Below are positions 41,258-55,394 of a stretch of DNA of 64,000 nt, piece after piece. Within the stretch, counting starts at the first letter, position 1. Each line of letters opens with the position of its first letter. The DNA is from Conus ventricosus (lineage: Eukaryota > Mollusca > Gastropoda > Neogastropoda > Conidae): the NCBI GenBank assembly GCA_018398815.1, contig CM031604.1:57788992-57852991 (forward strand), in the 5' to 3' direction. The notes below the pieces were generated by a model, which worked only from the letters and a program-made list of their open reading frames with translations, was not told the origin of the DNA and made no database searches. A program made the translations under genes and the position numbers.

Positions 41258-43662
41258 CACCACGGGAATTATATCAATTGCAGATCTTCGGTGTTTTTGT
41301 TTTAAAGGAATTTGCTATATTCACTCTTAACAGGTGCGTATGTGTTGGCATTTTCCTTTAAATGGTTTGGGGCTAGGTTTGGAATATCGGATTTAGAGAA
41401 AGACGGAATGGCGTGGGGGTGGGGTGGAGAAAGAGAAAGGGGGGAGGGGGACAGGAGAGGTAGTTCAGGCAACGCAAAGGTATGATCCTTCAGAGTAGTA
41501 CACCTGTACAACACAGCTCATTTGGTTTAGGAAGAACAGACTCTTAAAACCAGCGATTCCATACCATAAGCAGTACTATCGTCTCTCTCTCTCTCTCTCT
41601 TCTTCTCTCCACACCACACACACACACCGCCAGCCAGGTAATTAGGAGCAGTCTGCTAATGATCTGACCAACCTGGGCAGGTACGGAGGAAAGGTGGGGA
41701 GAGAGGAAGGGAAGGGAGTGGCGGACAAAATTGGTTGAGACGGGGGAGGAGAGGGGTGGGAGAGAGGGGCAAGTGTAGGGTTGAGACACGTTGATGGGGG
41801 TTATGGGTGTGTGGAATGGAGAGGTGTGGAGGGGGGGGGGGGGGAGGGATGATATGCAGTAAGTGGGTAGGCTAGTGACTTACTGGTTAGTCTCACCACT
41901 AACAGATGAGTTACGTCTCCGAGTGAATATGGGTTTGTCTTGTCTGGCGTGGTGTACGGGGTGTGTGTGTGTGTGTGTACGGAAGGAAGAGAGGTGGTGG
42001 TTAAAGGGCGGGATAAGGGGGGTGGGGGAGTGGAAAAGAGCGGACGAGTGAAGAAGGGGCTGTTTCAGAGCAAGCCACTTAGTTTTGAGAGGAAAGGGAG
42101 TTTACAGCTCGCCACAGCTGCAGAGGCCAAGCCAAGAATGCAGGTCTGGGAAAGGGGTGTTTTCTGCAGGCTGCTCCCCACCAGCAGCTAACGTGCTGTA
42201 CTCGGCGAACTGAATGTCATCTGTGTAAGCCGGTCTGGCAACAATGTGTTCGGCATTGCTGAGCGGCCATTACAGTGGGGCTGTTAGTTTGATAATTAGT
42301 AGTTGTCATGAAAAATAATATACGTGTGCTTTTGAGATGACTGAATAGGCAAATTCCTGACAACCCTTTTAACACCAAAAACTCGACTACGTTTAATGTT
42401 CCTGTAGATAATGTGGATACGGCATGAAAGCTTGTACACAAGTGGTCAGGCGATATTCAAACAATGACAAACACACACACAACAATTGTGCAAAAATGAC
42501 ATCATCACTTTCTGGGAACTTAATTTCCCCAGTTTAACTAGTACACAAGTTTGATATATGCCTCTGCTTGGACTACAACAACAAAAAGTCGATCAGAAAT
42601 GTGTAAGCCTTGTTTGTTTGGCCTTTAACTAAGTGTCTCGAATGGGACGGAAAAATAAAGAGTGGGGACGGGGGTACGTTTTACAGAGGTCGTTTGGAAT
42701 TTGTTCATGGGGGTAACTTAGCCTTCGTTATGTCATGTCTCAATAAATGCTCCCTCCACCTCTCTCTGTATGGGATCAGGTAGGACACAGGTTATTATGC
42801 AGGTAGGTGTTTAAGCAGCTAAACGGTCTGTGTACCTGTGTGTGTGTGTTGTGGTGGTGTGTGGTGCGCGCGCGCCTGGCGCGCGCACGGTAGGGGGTAG
42901 CACCAGGGGTGTGGGTATGTAATAAACGATGGACACAGAAGAGATGGATGGTATGTCAGTGTATGCATACGTGTGCGTGTATGTGTCTGTGCGTGCGTGT
43001 GTGTTTGAATGTATGCGACAGAGTTCACAGCACCCAGATTAATATGAAAGTACGAAAGAAAAGAACGTTAACAGGAAACCGTAGGAAGAAAGGGAAAATC
43101 CTGTAAACGTAATGCACGGCTCAGTTCTCTACAAGAGAAATAAAGCGCGCGAGGGAAAGAAAGCACGCAACATCAGCCGTTTCGCCATGAGACCCGGATA
43201 CCGACCTCTTGCTTTTCAATGCGCTACACTCCACGTAAACAGCAGTATAATACTCCTCTATATATATGATTAATAATGAGAAAATATCAATCCTGTTTTT
43301 TTTCCCTTTCCTTTTTTACCAGTCTGTTACACGCGACTGCAATTACAAAATAATAGACACTCCCACCCACTCGCATAATGACAATAACCAGAAAGACTGT
43401 AGGCAGAACTCCCGCCCACATCCGCCCCCACCTTCCAACCCCTGTCCTCCATTCCTCCCTTCCCCCCGCAATGCTAATGGACCGGATTTCAGAGCAATAC
43501 CTATCGATTGATGACTCTCGCTTGTCGCCCATGGCCTATCGTCCCACGCGCGGCCGATAACAACGATGATACTGTGACAGCTGCGACGACGACGACCGGG
43601 CACCGTCCGTTTACTGCAATTCAGCTCTCTTTATTGCATAATATGGTGTGTGACCCCCTCTT

Positions 43663-44662
43663 NNNNNNNNNNNNNNNNNNNNNNNNNNNNNNNNNNNNNN
43701 NNNNNNNNNNNNNNNNNNNNNNNNNNNNNNNNNNNNNNNNNNNNNNNNNNNNNNNNNNNNNNNNNNNNNNNNNNNNNNNNNNNNNNNNNNNNNNNNNNNN
43801 NNNNNNNNNNNNNNNNNNNNNNNNNNNNNNNNNNNNNNNNNNNNNNNNNNNNNNNNNNNNNNNNNNNNNNNNNNNNNNNNNNNNNNNNNNNNNNNNNNNN
43901 NNNNNNNNNNNNNNNNNNNNNNNNNNNNNNNNNNNNNNNNNNNNNNNNNNNNNNNNNNNNNNNNNNNNNNNNNNNNNNNNNNNNNNNNNNNNNNNNNNNN
44001 NNNNNNNNNNNNNNNNNNNNNNNNNNNNNNNNNNNNNNNNNNNNNNNNNNNNNNNNNNNNNNNNNNNNNNNNNNNNNNNNNNNNNNNNNNNNNNNNNNNN
44101 NNNNNNNNNNNNNNNNNNNNNNNNNNNNNNNNNNNNNNNNNNNNNNNNNNNNNNNNNNNNNNNNNNNNNNNNNNNNNNNNNNNNNNNNNNNNNNNNNNNN
44201 NNNNNNNNNNNNNNNNNNNNNNNNNNNNNNNNNNNNNNNNNNNNNNNNNNNNNNNNNNNNNNNNNNNNNNNNNNNNNNNNNNNNNNNNNNNNNNNNNNNN
44301 NNNNNNNNNNNNNNNNNNNNNNNNNNNNNNNNNNNNNNNNNNNNNNNNNNNNNNNNNNNNNNNNNNNNNNNNNNNNNNNNNNNNNNNNNNNNNNNNNNNN
44401 NNNNNNNNNNNNNNNNNNNNNNNNNNNNNNNNNNNNNNNNNNNNNNNNNNNNNNNNNNNNNNNNNNNNNNNNNNNNNNNNNNNNNNNNNNNNNNNNNNNN
44501 NNNNNNNNNNNNNNNNNNNNNNNNNNNNNNNNNNNNNNNNNNNNNNNNNNNNNNNNNNNNNNNNNNNNNNNNNNNNNNNNNNNNNNNNNNNNNNNNNNNN
44601 NNNNNNNNNNNNNNNNNNNNNNNNNNNNNNNNNNNNNNNNNNNNNNNNNNNNNNNNNNNNNN
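43663..44662. other. Assembly gap of 1000 N
   Basis: Exactly 1000 N, so the true distance is unknown. The gap lies in the inter-finger intron. Confidence 0.99.
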
Positions 44663-45430
44663 TAGTATAATTATGTATGTATTTCTAGACGATCAGGTTT
44701 CGCGCATGATCCGGTCGTGAAGCGTTACACTTCCATCTTCTCTCTTCAAAGTCTGTCTGCCTGCCTCTCTCTCTCTCTCACGTTTCCGTTTCCGTCTCTC
44801 TCTCTCTCTCTAACACACTCACACGCGTTTCCGTATCCCTCTCTCTCTCTCCCCCCCTCTCTCTCTTCATCATCATCATCATCCCCATCCTTCGCATCTT
44901 CTCTCTCACCACTGGGGTTCCCGCTTCTCTTGGAAGTGGGGAAGCATAACAGGTGATCTGTCGACAGACGGGTTTGATAACGCTCCCAGATTTTCAGGAC
45001 AGAAGTTAAGAGTGGTAGCTTACTTCAATATGGGCCCTCTTTAAAAAATTTTTTTATTCAATAATGTCACATAAAAGAAAAGCTCTCTCTTTTTTAATTT
45101 TTTTTTAATTCAATAATGTTACATTAAAAAAAAAAAAAGCAGTCTTGCTTGTCGAGGCATTAGGTCATGTTTGAATATTGTTTTGTTTATGTATACGTTT
45201 CATTTGGGGGGCGCGCGCGCGCGTTTTCGTGTGTTTGAAATTTGTAAGTACGAGCAGACGAATACGCACACACGTGGTGCTGTGTACCTCTAAAAGCGTG
45301 AAACCGTGAGCGTGTGTGCGCGCATATGACCGATCGCCTCCTCCCTCCCTCCTTCACCTCCCTCCACCTGCTGCCTCCCCCACGCCCCCCCCCCCCCCCC
45401 CCCCCACGCTCGCCCCCCTTTCCTCCCACC

Positions 45431-45434
<4 letters not shown>

Positions 45435-45480
<46 letters not shown>
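45435..45480. repeat. TC microsatellite next to poly(C)
   Basis: A TC tract of about 46 bp preceded by a C run (45388-45405). Confidence 0.93.
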
Positions 45481-45483
<3 letters not shown>

Positions 45484-48230
45484 GGCCAATCCAATTACAT
45501 TTCGTTGCCAGTGCCATCGAAACCGACTGTGCAGGGTGATATCACACCGGTGTCTCTTCAACGGGCTCTCAGCGGTCTGATCATGATGAACAAAACACAC
45601 ACACACACACACACACACCCTTTCCCCTCCCCCTCCATGCCCTCCCTCATTATCCCACAACTTAACGTTGGAAAGCATTATCGGAAAAATCGCTCCCCTT
45701 GTCTCCGTAATCCCATCCGTCCCGAGGACTCTTCGCGCGCGTCCGTGGCAACGACATCGACCTCACGGGTCGACCCGCACGTGCAATGATACTTTTCTCC
45801 TGCCCGATCGCCTTAGACTTTGCGCGGTGGTGACGACGGGAAAAAGTTGCTCCCATGTAGTTTTTGACCCTCCAGAATATTTGAAAGAAACGGAAGGAGA
45901 GAGATGCAGGGTTCATTCATGCCCCCGCCACCTCCCCCTTCCCTTTTTTTTCGAAACATTATAGATGCTGACTCTATATTTCAATCTTTGATTTTTGGGG
46001 GTCCAATTCTAAACCAACATTCGTAAGTCGAAAATGAACAGGTAAAGAGCAGAATATGATAACATTCACGCATTCACTAAGTCGGTCGTTCACTCACAGA
46101 GAGAGAGAGAGGAGGGGGGGGGGGGGGGGGGGGGGGCGTCGATGGTGTTGATTGTCTTACTTTTTTCTATTGCTTTAAAGTTGGTTTTTCCACAGAAAAG
46201 GAACGGAAGTAAAAGCGCACACACAAAAATCCTTGTTGGGCATGGGGCTGAAATTAATGAAAGTAAGTTGACTGTTTGAAACGGTCTAAGGTTTAGGAAA
46301 ACAACCTTTTGTTATAGATTCGTGAGACAGATTTCAACATGCACTCTGCTCTTCAATTTTGTAGCGGAAACAAGTTTCTTGAGAAATAACGTGCAGTGTT
46401 CAACGTCTGCTACGTGAATCGCCGATTCTCCGTTTGCTGACAAGAGATGGTAATATAAATATAATTCTTGTGAAGTATTATACTGAATCAATTTATGCAT
46501 TATAAAGTTTCCTTTTTTTTTTTCTTAAAGATTTCTTCAAAATGGTTCATAACGGGCTGGGTTTGAAGCTGGAATCTGCTAGAAAGTAATGAGAATTTCA
46601 ACCCTGGAATGGACTGCAGCGGTGTGTTCAGCACTGATGTCTGCCTATTTGACCTTCGTTGTGTTGTTGCGTGATGACCATCTTTTCTTTTTTTTTCTAT
46701 GTGCTCTGTGCTGGCATTTTTGCTGGGCGATTTGGAGTCATTAGCGTGTAATTATTTCACTGTGGGAGCAAGAAATACCCTACTTATTTGGTATTTAAAA
46801 CGCACACACACTAGTTTCCAATGAATTGAGCAGGATGGTGTATAAAAAAAAAAAAGGGGGGGGGGGTCAAAATGTTCGGTTCCGACAAACCATGGTAATG
46901 TCCTGTTTGGTTGTTTAGAACCACGGAACCATACAGCTGTTGTTGTTTTGTCTTTCAAACCAAAACTTCCTCTTCTGTTGGAAACATAGACGACCAAATT
47001 CAATTTTTAAGTATTTGATTTGTTTTACACAAACACACACACTTTTTCAGTGTTCTTGATTAATTATTCAGTGTCTTCCATTTCAATGTAAACAACAGCA
47101 AAATTGTAGAAAATGTAAAAACAAATTGCTTCTTTCTTTATTTCAAGTTCTATCGATATTTATGCCGATGATAATAAAAATAAACAAAGAACACAATTCT
47201 GGATGACCAGAGCTACAACACATAAATCATAACGTCAGACTCGAAACATGCTGAAAGTAAGATAAGGACCCCAAGTGAGAAGAAGCATAATGAAGAGCAA
47301 ACAATCGATAAATAAACCAATATGAAGGAAAGAAAAGAGCCCCCTGAGAAAGCATGACACTGAGAAGCATAAAACTAAAACACTAAAATACTTTGGGAAA
47401 TTTCAGAAGGCAGTTGTCGGCTTCGGTTTATTTGAGAAGGCAGTTGCGCTTTCATGTTCAGGCCGCATATGCTAGGGATGAATCCTTGTGGGTGTATTAT
47501 CATTATTACTATCATTATCCTAAGCGTTGTTATATTTGTTATTACTATAATTATCTTAAATGCCCCTAAATTCAATTACCTGAACCGAATTGATAAAACG
47601 CATTCATTTGAAACTCCAAGCGGAAGGTTTACCGAAGAAGGAGTTGGTGTGGGGTTGGGTAGGACGCAAAATGAGGCGGAGAGGGGGAGGGGGGGGGGTC
47701 CGTTCTGACCAGTCTTAGCTTCAGACAGATCGGAACGTCATCAGAGCCAACGCCCAGTTCGTCACCGGAGAACCTGCCGCACGTCAATTGCGTCAAGTTG
47801 TAAGGTATCACCATATCGTTAGAAACAAAACCAGAGAGAGAAAGCATCAGCTGGAGGGGGGGGGGGGGGGGGGGGGGGGGCGAGGGAAAGTGAGGAAGGA
47901 GACGGAGGCAGCAGCAGACACATGAAGCGGACCCAGGGGTGGCGGAGGTCGACAAAACACCTATTTGGTTGATTGAATGTGAGCGATGCCGCCCCAGGGA
48001 ATCGTGCGGATCGTCCCCCCCCAACGCGCGGATCGGGTTTGAAGGGGGTGAGGGGTGAGGTGGGCGTGTAATTGTTTTGCTGCTATGTTGCGGAACTAGA
48101 GAGAGAGGGGGGAGGTGAACAGAACCCGAGCGCGAGAGGTGGGGGAGGGGGGAGTGAGGGAGGTAACGATGCACACAGAGAGAGAGAGAGAGAGAGAGAC
48201 TGACTGTGGCGCGCGCGAGTATGGCAAAAA

Positions 48231-48233
<3 letters not shown>

Positions 48234-48282
<49 letters not shown>
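48234..48282. repeat. Poly(C), 49 bases
   Basis: An unbroken C run; a G run of similar type lies at about 47857-47880. Confidence 0.95.
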
Positions 48283-48283
<1 letters not shown>

Positions 48284-49603
48284 ATCCTTCCCCGCCTACC
48301 CATTCCACACTCTCAAACACCTTAACCTTTCACCCAAGTAATTTCTCCGTCTGTTTGTTCATTTTTGCCCCCATCGTTTGTTGGTTTTATTTTCCATGAC
48401 CCCTAAACTGAAGCCCTGCCCACAGCAGCAGCAGTTATATGGGAGACATCGGATTCATTTTCAATGCAATGCCGTGTTTTGCCTTTCTCGTGCCGTGGGG
48501 TGTTTTTACATGCGTGGGGCAACGGCGGGGGCATGGGTTGCGTTTGAAAATATAAATACTGCCCGTGGATGTCTCGGGAGAAAGCGAAAGCAAAGGGGGG
48601 AAAAAATGGGGCAACACATAGGCCTAACGGAAATAAATAAATTGCAACAACCACAAAAAGAAAGGGCCCCCCCCCCCAAAAAAAAAACAAAAAAAACCAC
48701 ACACACAAAAAACCAACAAAACAACAACAAAACAACGAAAAGGAATCAAAGAAGGAAAGCGAAAAAGAGGAGAGGGCATTGGGGGGGGGATATTAAAAGC
48801 AAAAAGGAAGGAACGGAACAGCAGGACTGGAAAACGGGTGGGAGTGAGAGGGGGAGACGCACACAAAATTTTTAAAAAGCTACAGACCTGCAAAAAGATA
48901 AACGGAGTAAAAAGAGTTATAGAAAACCATCTTAAAAACCTTAATATTTAATTCCAATCAAAAACAAATTAATTCCTTTAGTATCATCAATCTGGCGTTT
49001 GGTCTCAAATGACAGAAAGAAAATGAATTCTATATTGTGGTCGGAATATGGAAAAACGCACACAATAACAGCCTTCCTTCGTGGCTTTTCGCTCCACCCT
49101 CTTCATGGCCCTCTTATCTTGTAAGATTCCATACACACAAACAACGAGTACGTGCTCTGAAGTCGGGCAGGAATACAACACAGTAGCAATGGCGTCTCTG
49201 AACCAGCATTTTTCCGTTTAAAACAAAAAAATGCATTTTCCTCATGTCCCACATAAGTTCGTTTCCCCATACATTCTAAGAATAGCATCGTCCTCTGATT
49301 GGTCCAAAGAAACGATGGGCTTTCCACTCTCCCCTAGCTAACCAGACAGTCCCTGTAAAGCTGTTTATCACCTTTTCTTTCTTTTTTTTTTCTCTTAATT
49401 TTGTTGTTGCGTTTTTTAAAGACGGGTGCTGTTGTTTTAAAGGCAGGCGAAGGTAAACCGCATTGCTGCTAATATACCCGTCTACAAGTGGATAATGGCC
49501 TGCGCCACGGGTGCTTTTTTATGATGTGATGGGCCGCGGTCTGTGTGGTCTGGTATAAAGTGCACTGAGTGAGTGACGCGTGTTTACCTGTGCGCGCGCA
49601 CGT

Positions 49604-49678
49604 GAGAGAGTAGTGAACTATTTTTATATAGACAGTGCGAGAGTGTGTAGTGAACTATTTTTATATACACACAGTGCG
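49604..49678. repeat. Two-copy short tandem duplication
   Basis: TAGTGAACTATTTTTATATA followed by CAGTGCG occurs twice, about 38 bp apart. Confidence 0.85.
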
Positions 49679-49688
49679 TGTGGGGGAG

Positions 49689-49744
<56 letters not shown>

Positions 49745-50302
49745 CCCGTCAGATAGACAGACCGAAAGAAGCTGGCAAAACAGATTAGCCGGCGCCTGCG
49801 CGTGATCAGACTGCCAGACGCAAAGTCGGAGACTCGCCGGAGACGTAGTCGTGGATTACTCCCCGTCCCCCGCCTCCTTTCCCCCCCCCCCCCCCCTTTT
49901 CTTCACACTCCATCTCAATGCTTCAGCCATTCCTGCTTTTGTTTGTTTGTATGTTCTTCTCTGCCCAAGCAGAAACAAGAATTCGAAGGTAACCTTTAAG
50001 GATAACACGTGTTAAGAGAGAAAAGAAACAAAAGGCTTGTGGTTCCGGCTGTCGGGGTGGTTTCGAGGTGACTGTAGATAAAATGTTTCGGATGCTCTGT
50101 CAAATTGTTTTGTGATAATTAACAGCAGGGCAAGGGTAAAAACTTATTATGTGTGAGTGTGCGCGCACCCGCGCGCTTATGCGACTTGCAACGGCCGTTG
50201 TAACATCACAATCCGAGTACCGGTGTATGGAGAGAGGGACGGATGGAAGGAAAAACAGAGCTAACTAGCTAGCTTTGGAGGAGTTGAGAGAAAGGAGAAA
50301 AA

Positions 50303-50345
<43 letters not shown>
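50303..50345. repeat. Poly(G), 43 bases
   Basis: An unbroken G run. Confidence 0.95.
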
Positions 50346-50346
<1 letters not shown>

Positions 50347-52534
50347 GGGAGGAAACACAGATGTACACAAAGGCGCGCGCACGCGCACACGCACACACAC
50401 AGTGAAGGGGTCCCCTAAACATAATGGTCCCATCAGGACGACGACATGCAAGGTTTGCACAACTATCCACTCTCGTATTTTTTCTGGTCGATCGGGTTTC
50501 CCCGGACTTTTTTCTAATCCTGCACCCGATACCCCTTTCCGATTCAGCCTGTCCGTGTGTGAGGAGGAAAAGGAACGGCAGGGGGAGGGGGTTGAAAAGG
50601 CAGACAGGTACGTACGTCCCTCCCTGCTTCCCTCACTCCACTCCCTTCATTCTGTAGTTCTGCCTCGCTCACCCCCCTCTCCTTAGTCACACACACAGTC
50701 TCTCTCTCTCTCTCTCCTCTCTCTCGCACGCACACACACAGCCCGCATATTATATGCACACACGCACATAAATGTATAGACACACACAACACGCACAGAC
50801 ACACACACACCACACACCGCGTGCGAGCGCACACACACACATTCTCTCTCTCCTCCCTGTGTTCCCAGCGGCCGGGCATCAGGTGGCACATCAAGTATTC
50901 ATGGGCGGCCCGCCACAGACTTTGTTCAAACAGCCTGGTGAGATGACAAACAGCCCGGCAGGACAAGATAGACCTCGGGAGGGATCGATCCCACCCGTGA
51001 TCGGATCCCTACCCTGTCCTGAGCAGGAGTGGAGGGAGGTGAGGGGAGAAATAAAGAGAATGGGTTGGAGAAGAGGGTGGGTTGAAGTAATGAACGGGGA
51101 GACTTTTGGGAACACAGGCCGTGTGTGTGTGTAGAGAGGAGAGGAGAGAGAGAGAGAGAGAGAATGATACCATGCAAACTTTCTTTAACTCAAAATTTGT
51201 CTAGACTTACAAAACCTGTATACGTAACGACACTTCACAGAGAAAAAATTGTATCCGACTTCACAAAAGCCGCATATCAGATTTTTTCGAAAAGACCTGA
51301 TAATGGCTGTACAGTAAACTTTGCACAAGACTTGCGCGTTTCTCTTCACAAAAACCTTAATCATGACTTCACAACTCCACTTTATGATTTGAACTGCTCT
51401 CTAAATCGCTCCGGAACTGTAGGGGTTTACGTATCTCCGCCCCAAGTCTTGCGGAAGCGACAGTGTCGCCGGCATTCGCATACCGCCCTCGGTCGCCGCG
51501 TTCGTGAGTGTGATTTATTAACCATGCGTCCGCGTCTCTCTCTCTCTCATATTCCTCACCCTATTCCTCACCCTATTCTTTCCAACACCCTGTTTCTTAC
51601 TTTACGGGGAAAAAGGTAGAAACTCCCCACTCCAAAGTTTACTATCGACTACCCCATCATCATCATCATCATTACACCATTGTCATTACATTCCTTCTAA
51701 TCATCGGTAATACGAATGTGCGTTCCGTTCGCAAAATGGTTTCCTCTGCTAATTGCACACAGAAGTGAGCCGATAGTAGTGCGACGGACAGTTTGCATTG
51801 CCATTAACTAATTTTACGTCGCTGGACTGCAGTTTCAGTCATTAAAGCAGAACAGGTTTATTATTTATAGCCCCTGTGGCCTGCAACAGAGCCCTCTATC
51901 GAAGCTGAAGAAAAGCAGTCGGTACAGTTAAAACAGTACTGTAACCGGGTCAGTGGGAACAAACCTTACATTCTTGTCTTCACCACCACCCCAATCCCTC
52001 CGTCTCTTTCCATTCCTGTCCCTACACACACTTCTTCCACGAACGATACCCAAGACTCATGCAAAGCGCAAAAGGGGTTTCACTTTTAAGATATCCGCTG
52101 TCTCTGTTTGCCCGTCGTTTTGCCGTCTGTTTACAATCGCTACAGTTCCAATCGAAAGAAGTCGGCGCTGATCGATTTTGTCTAAAAGGTTTCGATCGAA
52201 AACTGCTCGGTAAAGAAAGAAAACACTACTCGAAGAAAAAAAAAGGGGGAGGGAAAAAACCGTCGAGAAAGATGTATATACCCAAGCCGGTCATGAAGCC
52301 ACATCAGGGAAGGGGAGAGACGTGTGGGGTCGGAGACAATACAGAGATCAAACAAAGGAAAGAGGTCGAGAGTTGACGATGCATACTTCCACAAACTTTA
52401 AGACTCGTTTCATCTTACATTGTGGTGCAATTGCTAAACTTCGCCCCCTTTTTTTTTTCTGTACCCAGGCAGCAAGAGGAGGAAGCAGCCCGCAAGAGAA
52501 GACGATTTAGCATCCAAGAAGAAGCGGGCCTGCA

Positions 52535-52890
52535 AGTGCAGCGTGTTTTTCAGGGAACGTAAAAGCAGTGTGCTTTAAGGAAGATTAAAAAGGAACAAAA
52601 CGGTGTGCTTTGAAGACGGGTACTTGACACGAGTAAGATAATTAAAAAGGGAAAGAAAAACAGTGCCTTCAGGGACATGAGTAAGACGATTATAATGGGA
52701 AGGCGAGAAAACCAGTGCAAGATGATTATAATGAGGGAGGGGGGGGGGCATGAAAAAGGAACAGTGTGGTTTGAGTTACAGGTAGCGCAAGAGTAAGATG
52801 AGGAGGGGGGAGTGTGCCTCGAGGGACGAGTATGGTTATTTATAAGGGGACAGTAGTTGAAATGAGTAAGATTATTTTAAAACGGGTAAA
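52535..52890 (+). repeat. Degenerate minisatellite
   Basis: Units of roughly 45-65 bp share the order CAGTGTGC(C/T)TT, AGGGACG(A/G)G, GAGTAAGA(T/C), ATTATAA, GGGAA. At least five partial units were seen, all diverged. No coding frame runs through it. Confidence 0.65.
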
Positions 52891-52983
52891 AGAAAGTTTT
52901 CCGGGACAGGTCCCAGAAAACACCCTTCGTTCGTGCGAGGGACAGGCTGTCATGAGAAAAAAAAACTGATCGATAAGAAGAAT

Positions 52984-53032
52984 GTTGCTTATAGCCCAGT
53001 CGACCGCAAAGGGCCACATCCTGTCACCACGC
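52984..53032 (-). mobile_element. SINE-like tail, third copy, inverted
   Basis: The minus strand reads GTGGCCCTTTGCGGTCGACT and GGGCTATAAGCAACAT, preceded by CGTGGTGACAG, matching the tails at 36332-36378 and 37511-37563. Only about 50 bp is shared, so the conserved module is the 3' end of the element. Confidence 0.65.
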
Positions 53033-53329
53033 ACGATGAAGAAAACGCAGCAATAAAAAATGGAGCTGAAATTTAGAGGTTTTACCGTGGTAAAAGCAGC
53101 TGGAAAAAATTTTGGAGGCGGCTACAGCCTTATCTCCAAGTTGAAGATTCAGAGGTTCCTCCCCATGATATAGCGATTTTCCTGTAACATAATTATGTAC
53201 GTTAGGCGACTGAATGCTCAATGGAAGGCAAACGGAACCCCCCCCCCCCCCCCCCCACCCCCCCCCCCCCCCCCCCCCCACACACAGCAAGTACAAGTCG
53301 CCAGAGCACCCTCGCAGGCTTCCGAGTCA

Positions 53330-53950
53330 TTGCATCGGCGGCTCCACGGCAGACCGACTACGCTTTGGAAGACGTTTGGCAACAACTCCAGCTCAAGACC
53401 ACTACATCCGGGTCATCTACATGCGAAATGGCTGTCGGTCTCAGCAATAGTAGAGCTTGTCTCACACAGCATCATCGTGGAAACAGGCTGCAGTGGGCAA
53501 CTCGGCATCGTCCCTGGACCGGTCTGGTTTTCAGACGGAAGTCTTTCTCCTGCGCCATGACAGGAGAAGGGTGTACCGCAAACATGGCGAGCGCTTTGAT
53601 GGGAGGGGGGGGGGGGGGGGGGCATCCACTACGCTGGCAGGAGTCCCCTGGTTCGAGTCACGCTGAACGCCCAGTGTATGTGGCTGAAATTCTCCAGCCT
53701 CATGTTCCGTCTCTTATGGCCGGGCCTCGCACGCTGTTCCAACAGGACACCGCCAGCCTCATATTGCGCGACTATGCCGTCAATGTCGCCAGATCTCAAC
53801 CCCCCATTGAGCTCATCGAGTGGTTGCCAGCAGAGGTGATCCGCTCCATGCAAGCCAGGTGTCGGGCTGCAGGTGGTGGACATACCCTTACCGAGTCCTC
53901 GCTGTCTGGAACGGTGTTTATCGGCGATGTGAAATGTACAGACACTGGAA
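53330..53950 (+). pseudogene. Decayed Tc1-like DNA transposon transposase
   Basis: Pieces in several frames on the plus strand match the Tc1/mariner transposase order: DHYIRVIYMRN (near 53398), RLQWATRHRPWT (53491), RRRVYRKHGERF (53566), a G run at 53604-53622, YVAEILQPHVPSLMAGPRTL (53678), FQQD (53740), the remnant of SPDLNPIE (near 53796), and a C-terminal MQARCRAAGGGHT. The frame changes, the missing catalytic surroundings and the lack of visible terminal inverted repeats show a dead copy. The family is inferred from these motifs. Confidence 0.8.
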
Positions 53951-55394
53951 ATAAAATCCTTAACAAAATGCTGTTGCGATTTCAATCGAATGGGTCTAAA
54001 TCAATCGGAATAATCGGTGCTCTCAGCACGGCCCAGATTTATCTCACCCTTTAGGCTATCAACAGTTACGAAATGATGTACATAGCTTCCGGGTGTTCCA
54101 TTGTCTTTGCCATTCTCTGCAACCAGTAACGCTGAGAATGGCTGCGCGAAGGCAAACGAAAGCTACGCTTGTGGAGGAGATCGGTTTCAACATAGAAAGG
54201 GACCAGTTGTGGTTGGCTAAACAATAACGAAACTGAAACTGCCCCACGTTGACCCAACCACATACTAAAGGCAGTCTACTGTCTTGACCTGACGAGCACT
54301 TCCGTCTGCCCCCTCTTCTTAGCTCTTTCAGAAAGAGTTAGCAAACATGGCGAAGAGACACACACGCGAGAATGCTGTCCATTTTCAGAAGGGTGGGGGT
54401 CGCTGACCTCGCATTTCCAGTTTTAGCCAGTGGCTTTATTTGACGACTTGGGCGAGGTGGACTATGGAAGCGGTAGGTGGGTCGGTGTGGATATTTTGTC
54501 TGTCTTTGTTACCGATTATGTCACCGTCTAGCACTGTGGCATGGCATTGTTTACGGTCGCGAGTGTGTGTGCGCGGGATGAAGGGTGCGTGTGTACGGTA
54601 AATGTGCATCATCGCCAGATCACTAGAAAACTTAGTAGTACATGGCAAATGATAATGTGGCGAAAAAAATGATGCGATTTTTGGTCGTGGATGCAATTGC
54701 TTTTGTGTGTGCGGGCCGAGTCTCTCCTGGGATAATCTTTTGTCCTTTCTCCCCTCTTCTGGACCAATCTCCCTCATTCCCTGCTCTCCTCCTCACTTCC
54801 ACTAAAAGAAAGACGAGACAAAACAAAACCAAAAAACAGAAGATCCGTCAGCTAGAGATAAGGTTCAGTTTTCGTGCCGTGTTCATTTGTATTGCATCGT
54901 ACGAAATGGGTTGTTGCAGTTCATCGTTTCCTATTGCAAAGGCACTGTGCTTTACGGTAGTGCAGTGCTGTTATCTTGCGTGTCGTGCTGTGCCGCACGT
55001 AAAGCGTCATACTGTGTCAGAAAAATTGAAGACTGGAATAATGCAGTGCGGTCGGTACAGTATTACGCAACACGACGCAACAATATTTACCAAGTACAAT
55101 ATTTCCCTACAACACAGCTGAACAAGTCAATATTATGGCACTCAACACGATGTCGACAGAGAAGACAATCTCTTGACGGAAAGAAGCTCAACGAATGAGT
55201 CTCCTCAGCTGCTTCTTGTCAAAAGATCTTCGCTTACGGGGGCAAATGCGGAAACGGTCAACATATGGAATAGCACTGATGTGAATATCGAGAGGGAAGC
55301 ATTGCATTGCTAATCTGAAGGAAAGAGAAGAAATTGGGGTTACAACACCGCCAAACGAAAGGGTCGAACGCGTGACGAAGGTAAGGCAAGTTAA

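Noticed and set aside
43508..44720. Two long plus-strand frames of unknown residues
   Set aside because: They are open only because of the 1000 N.
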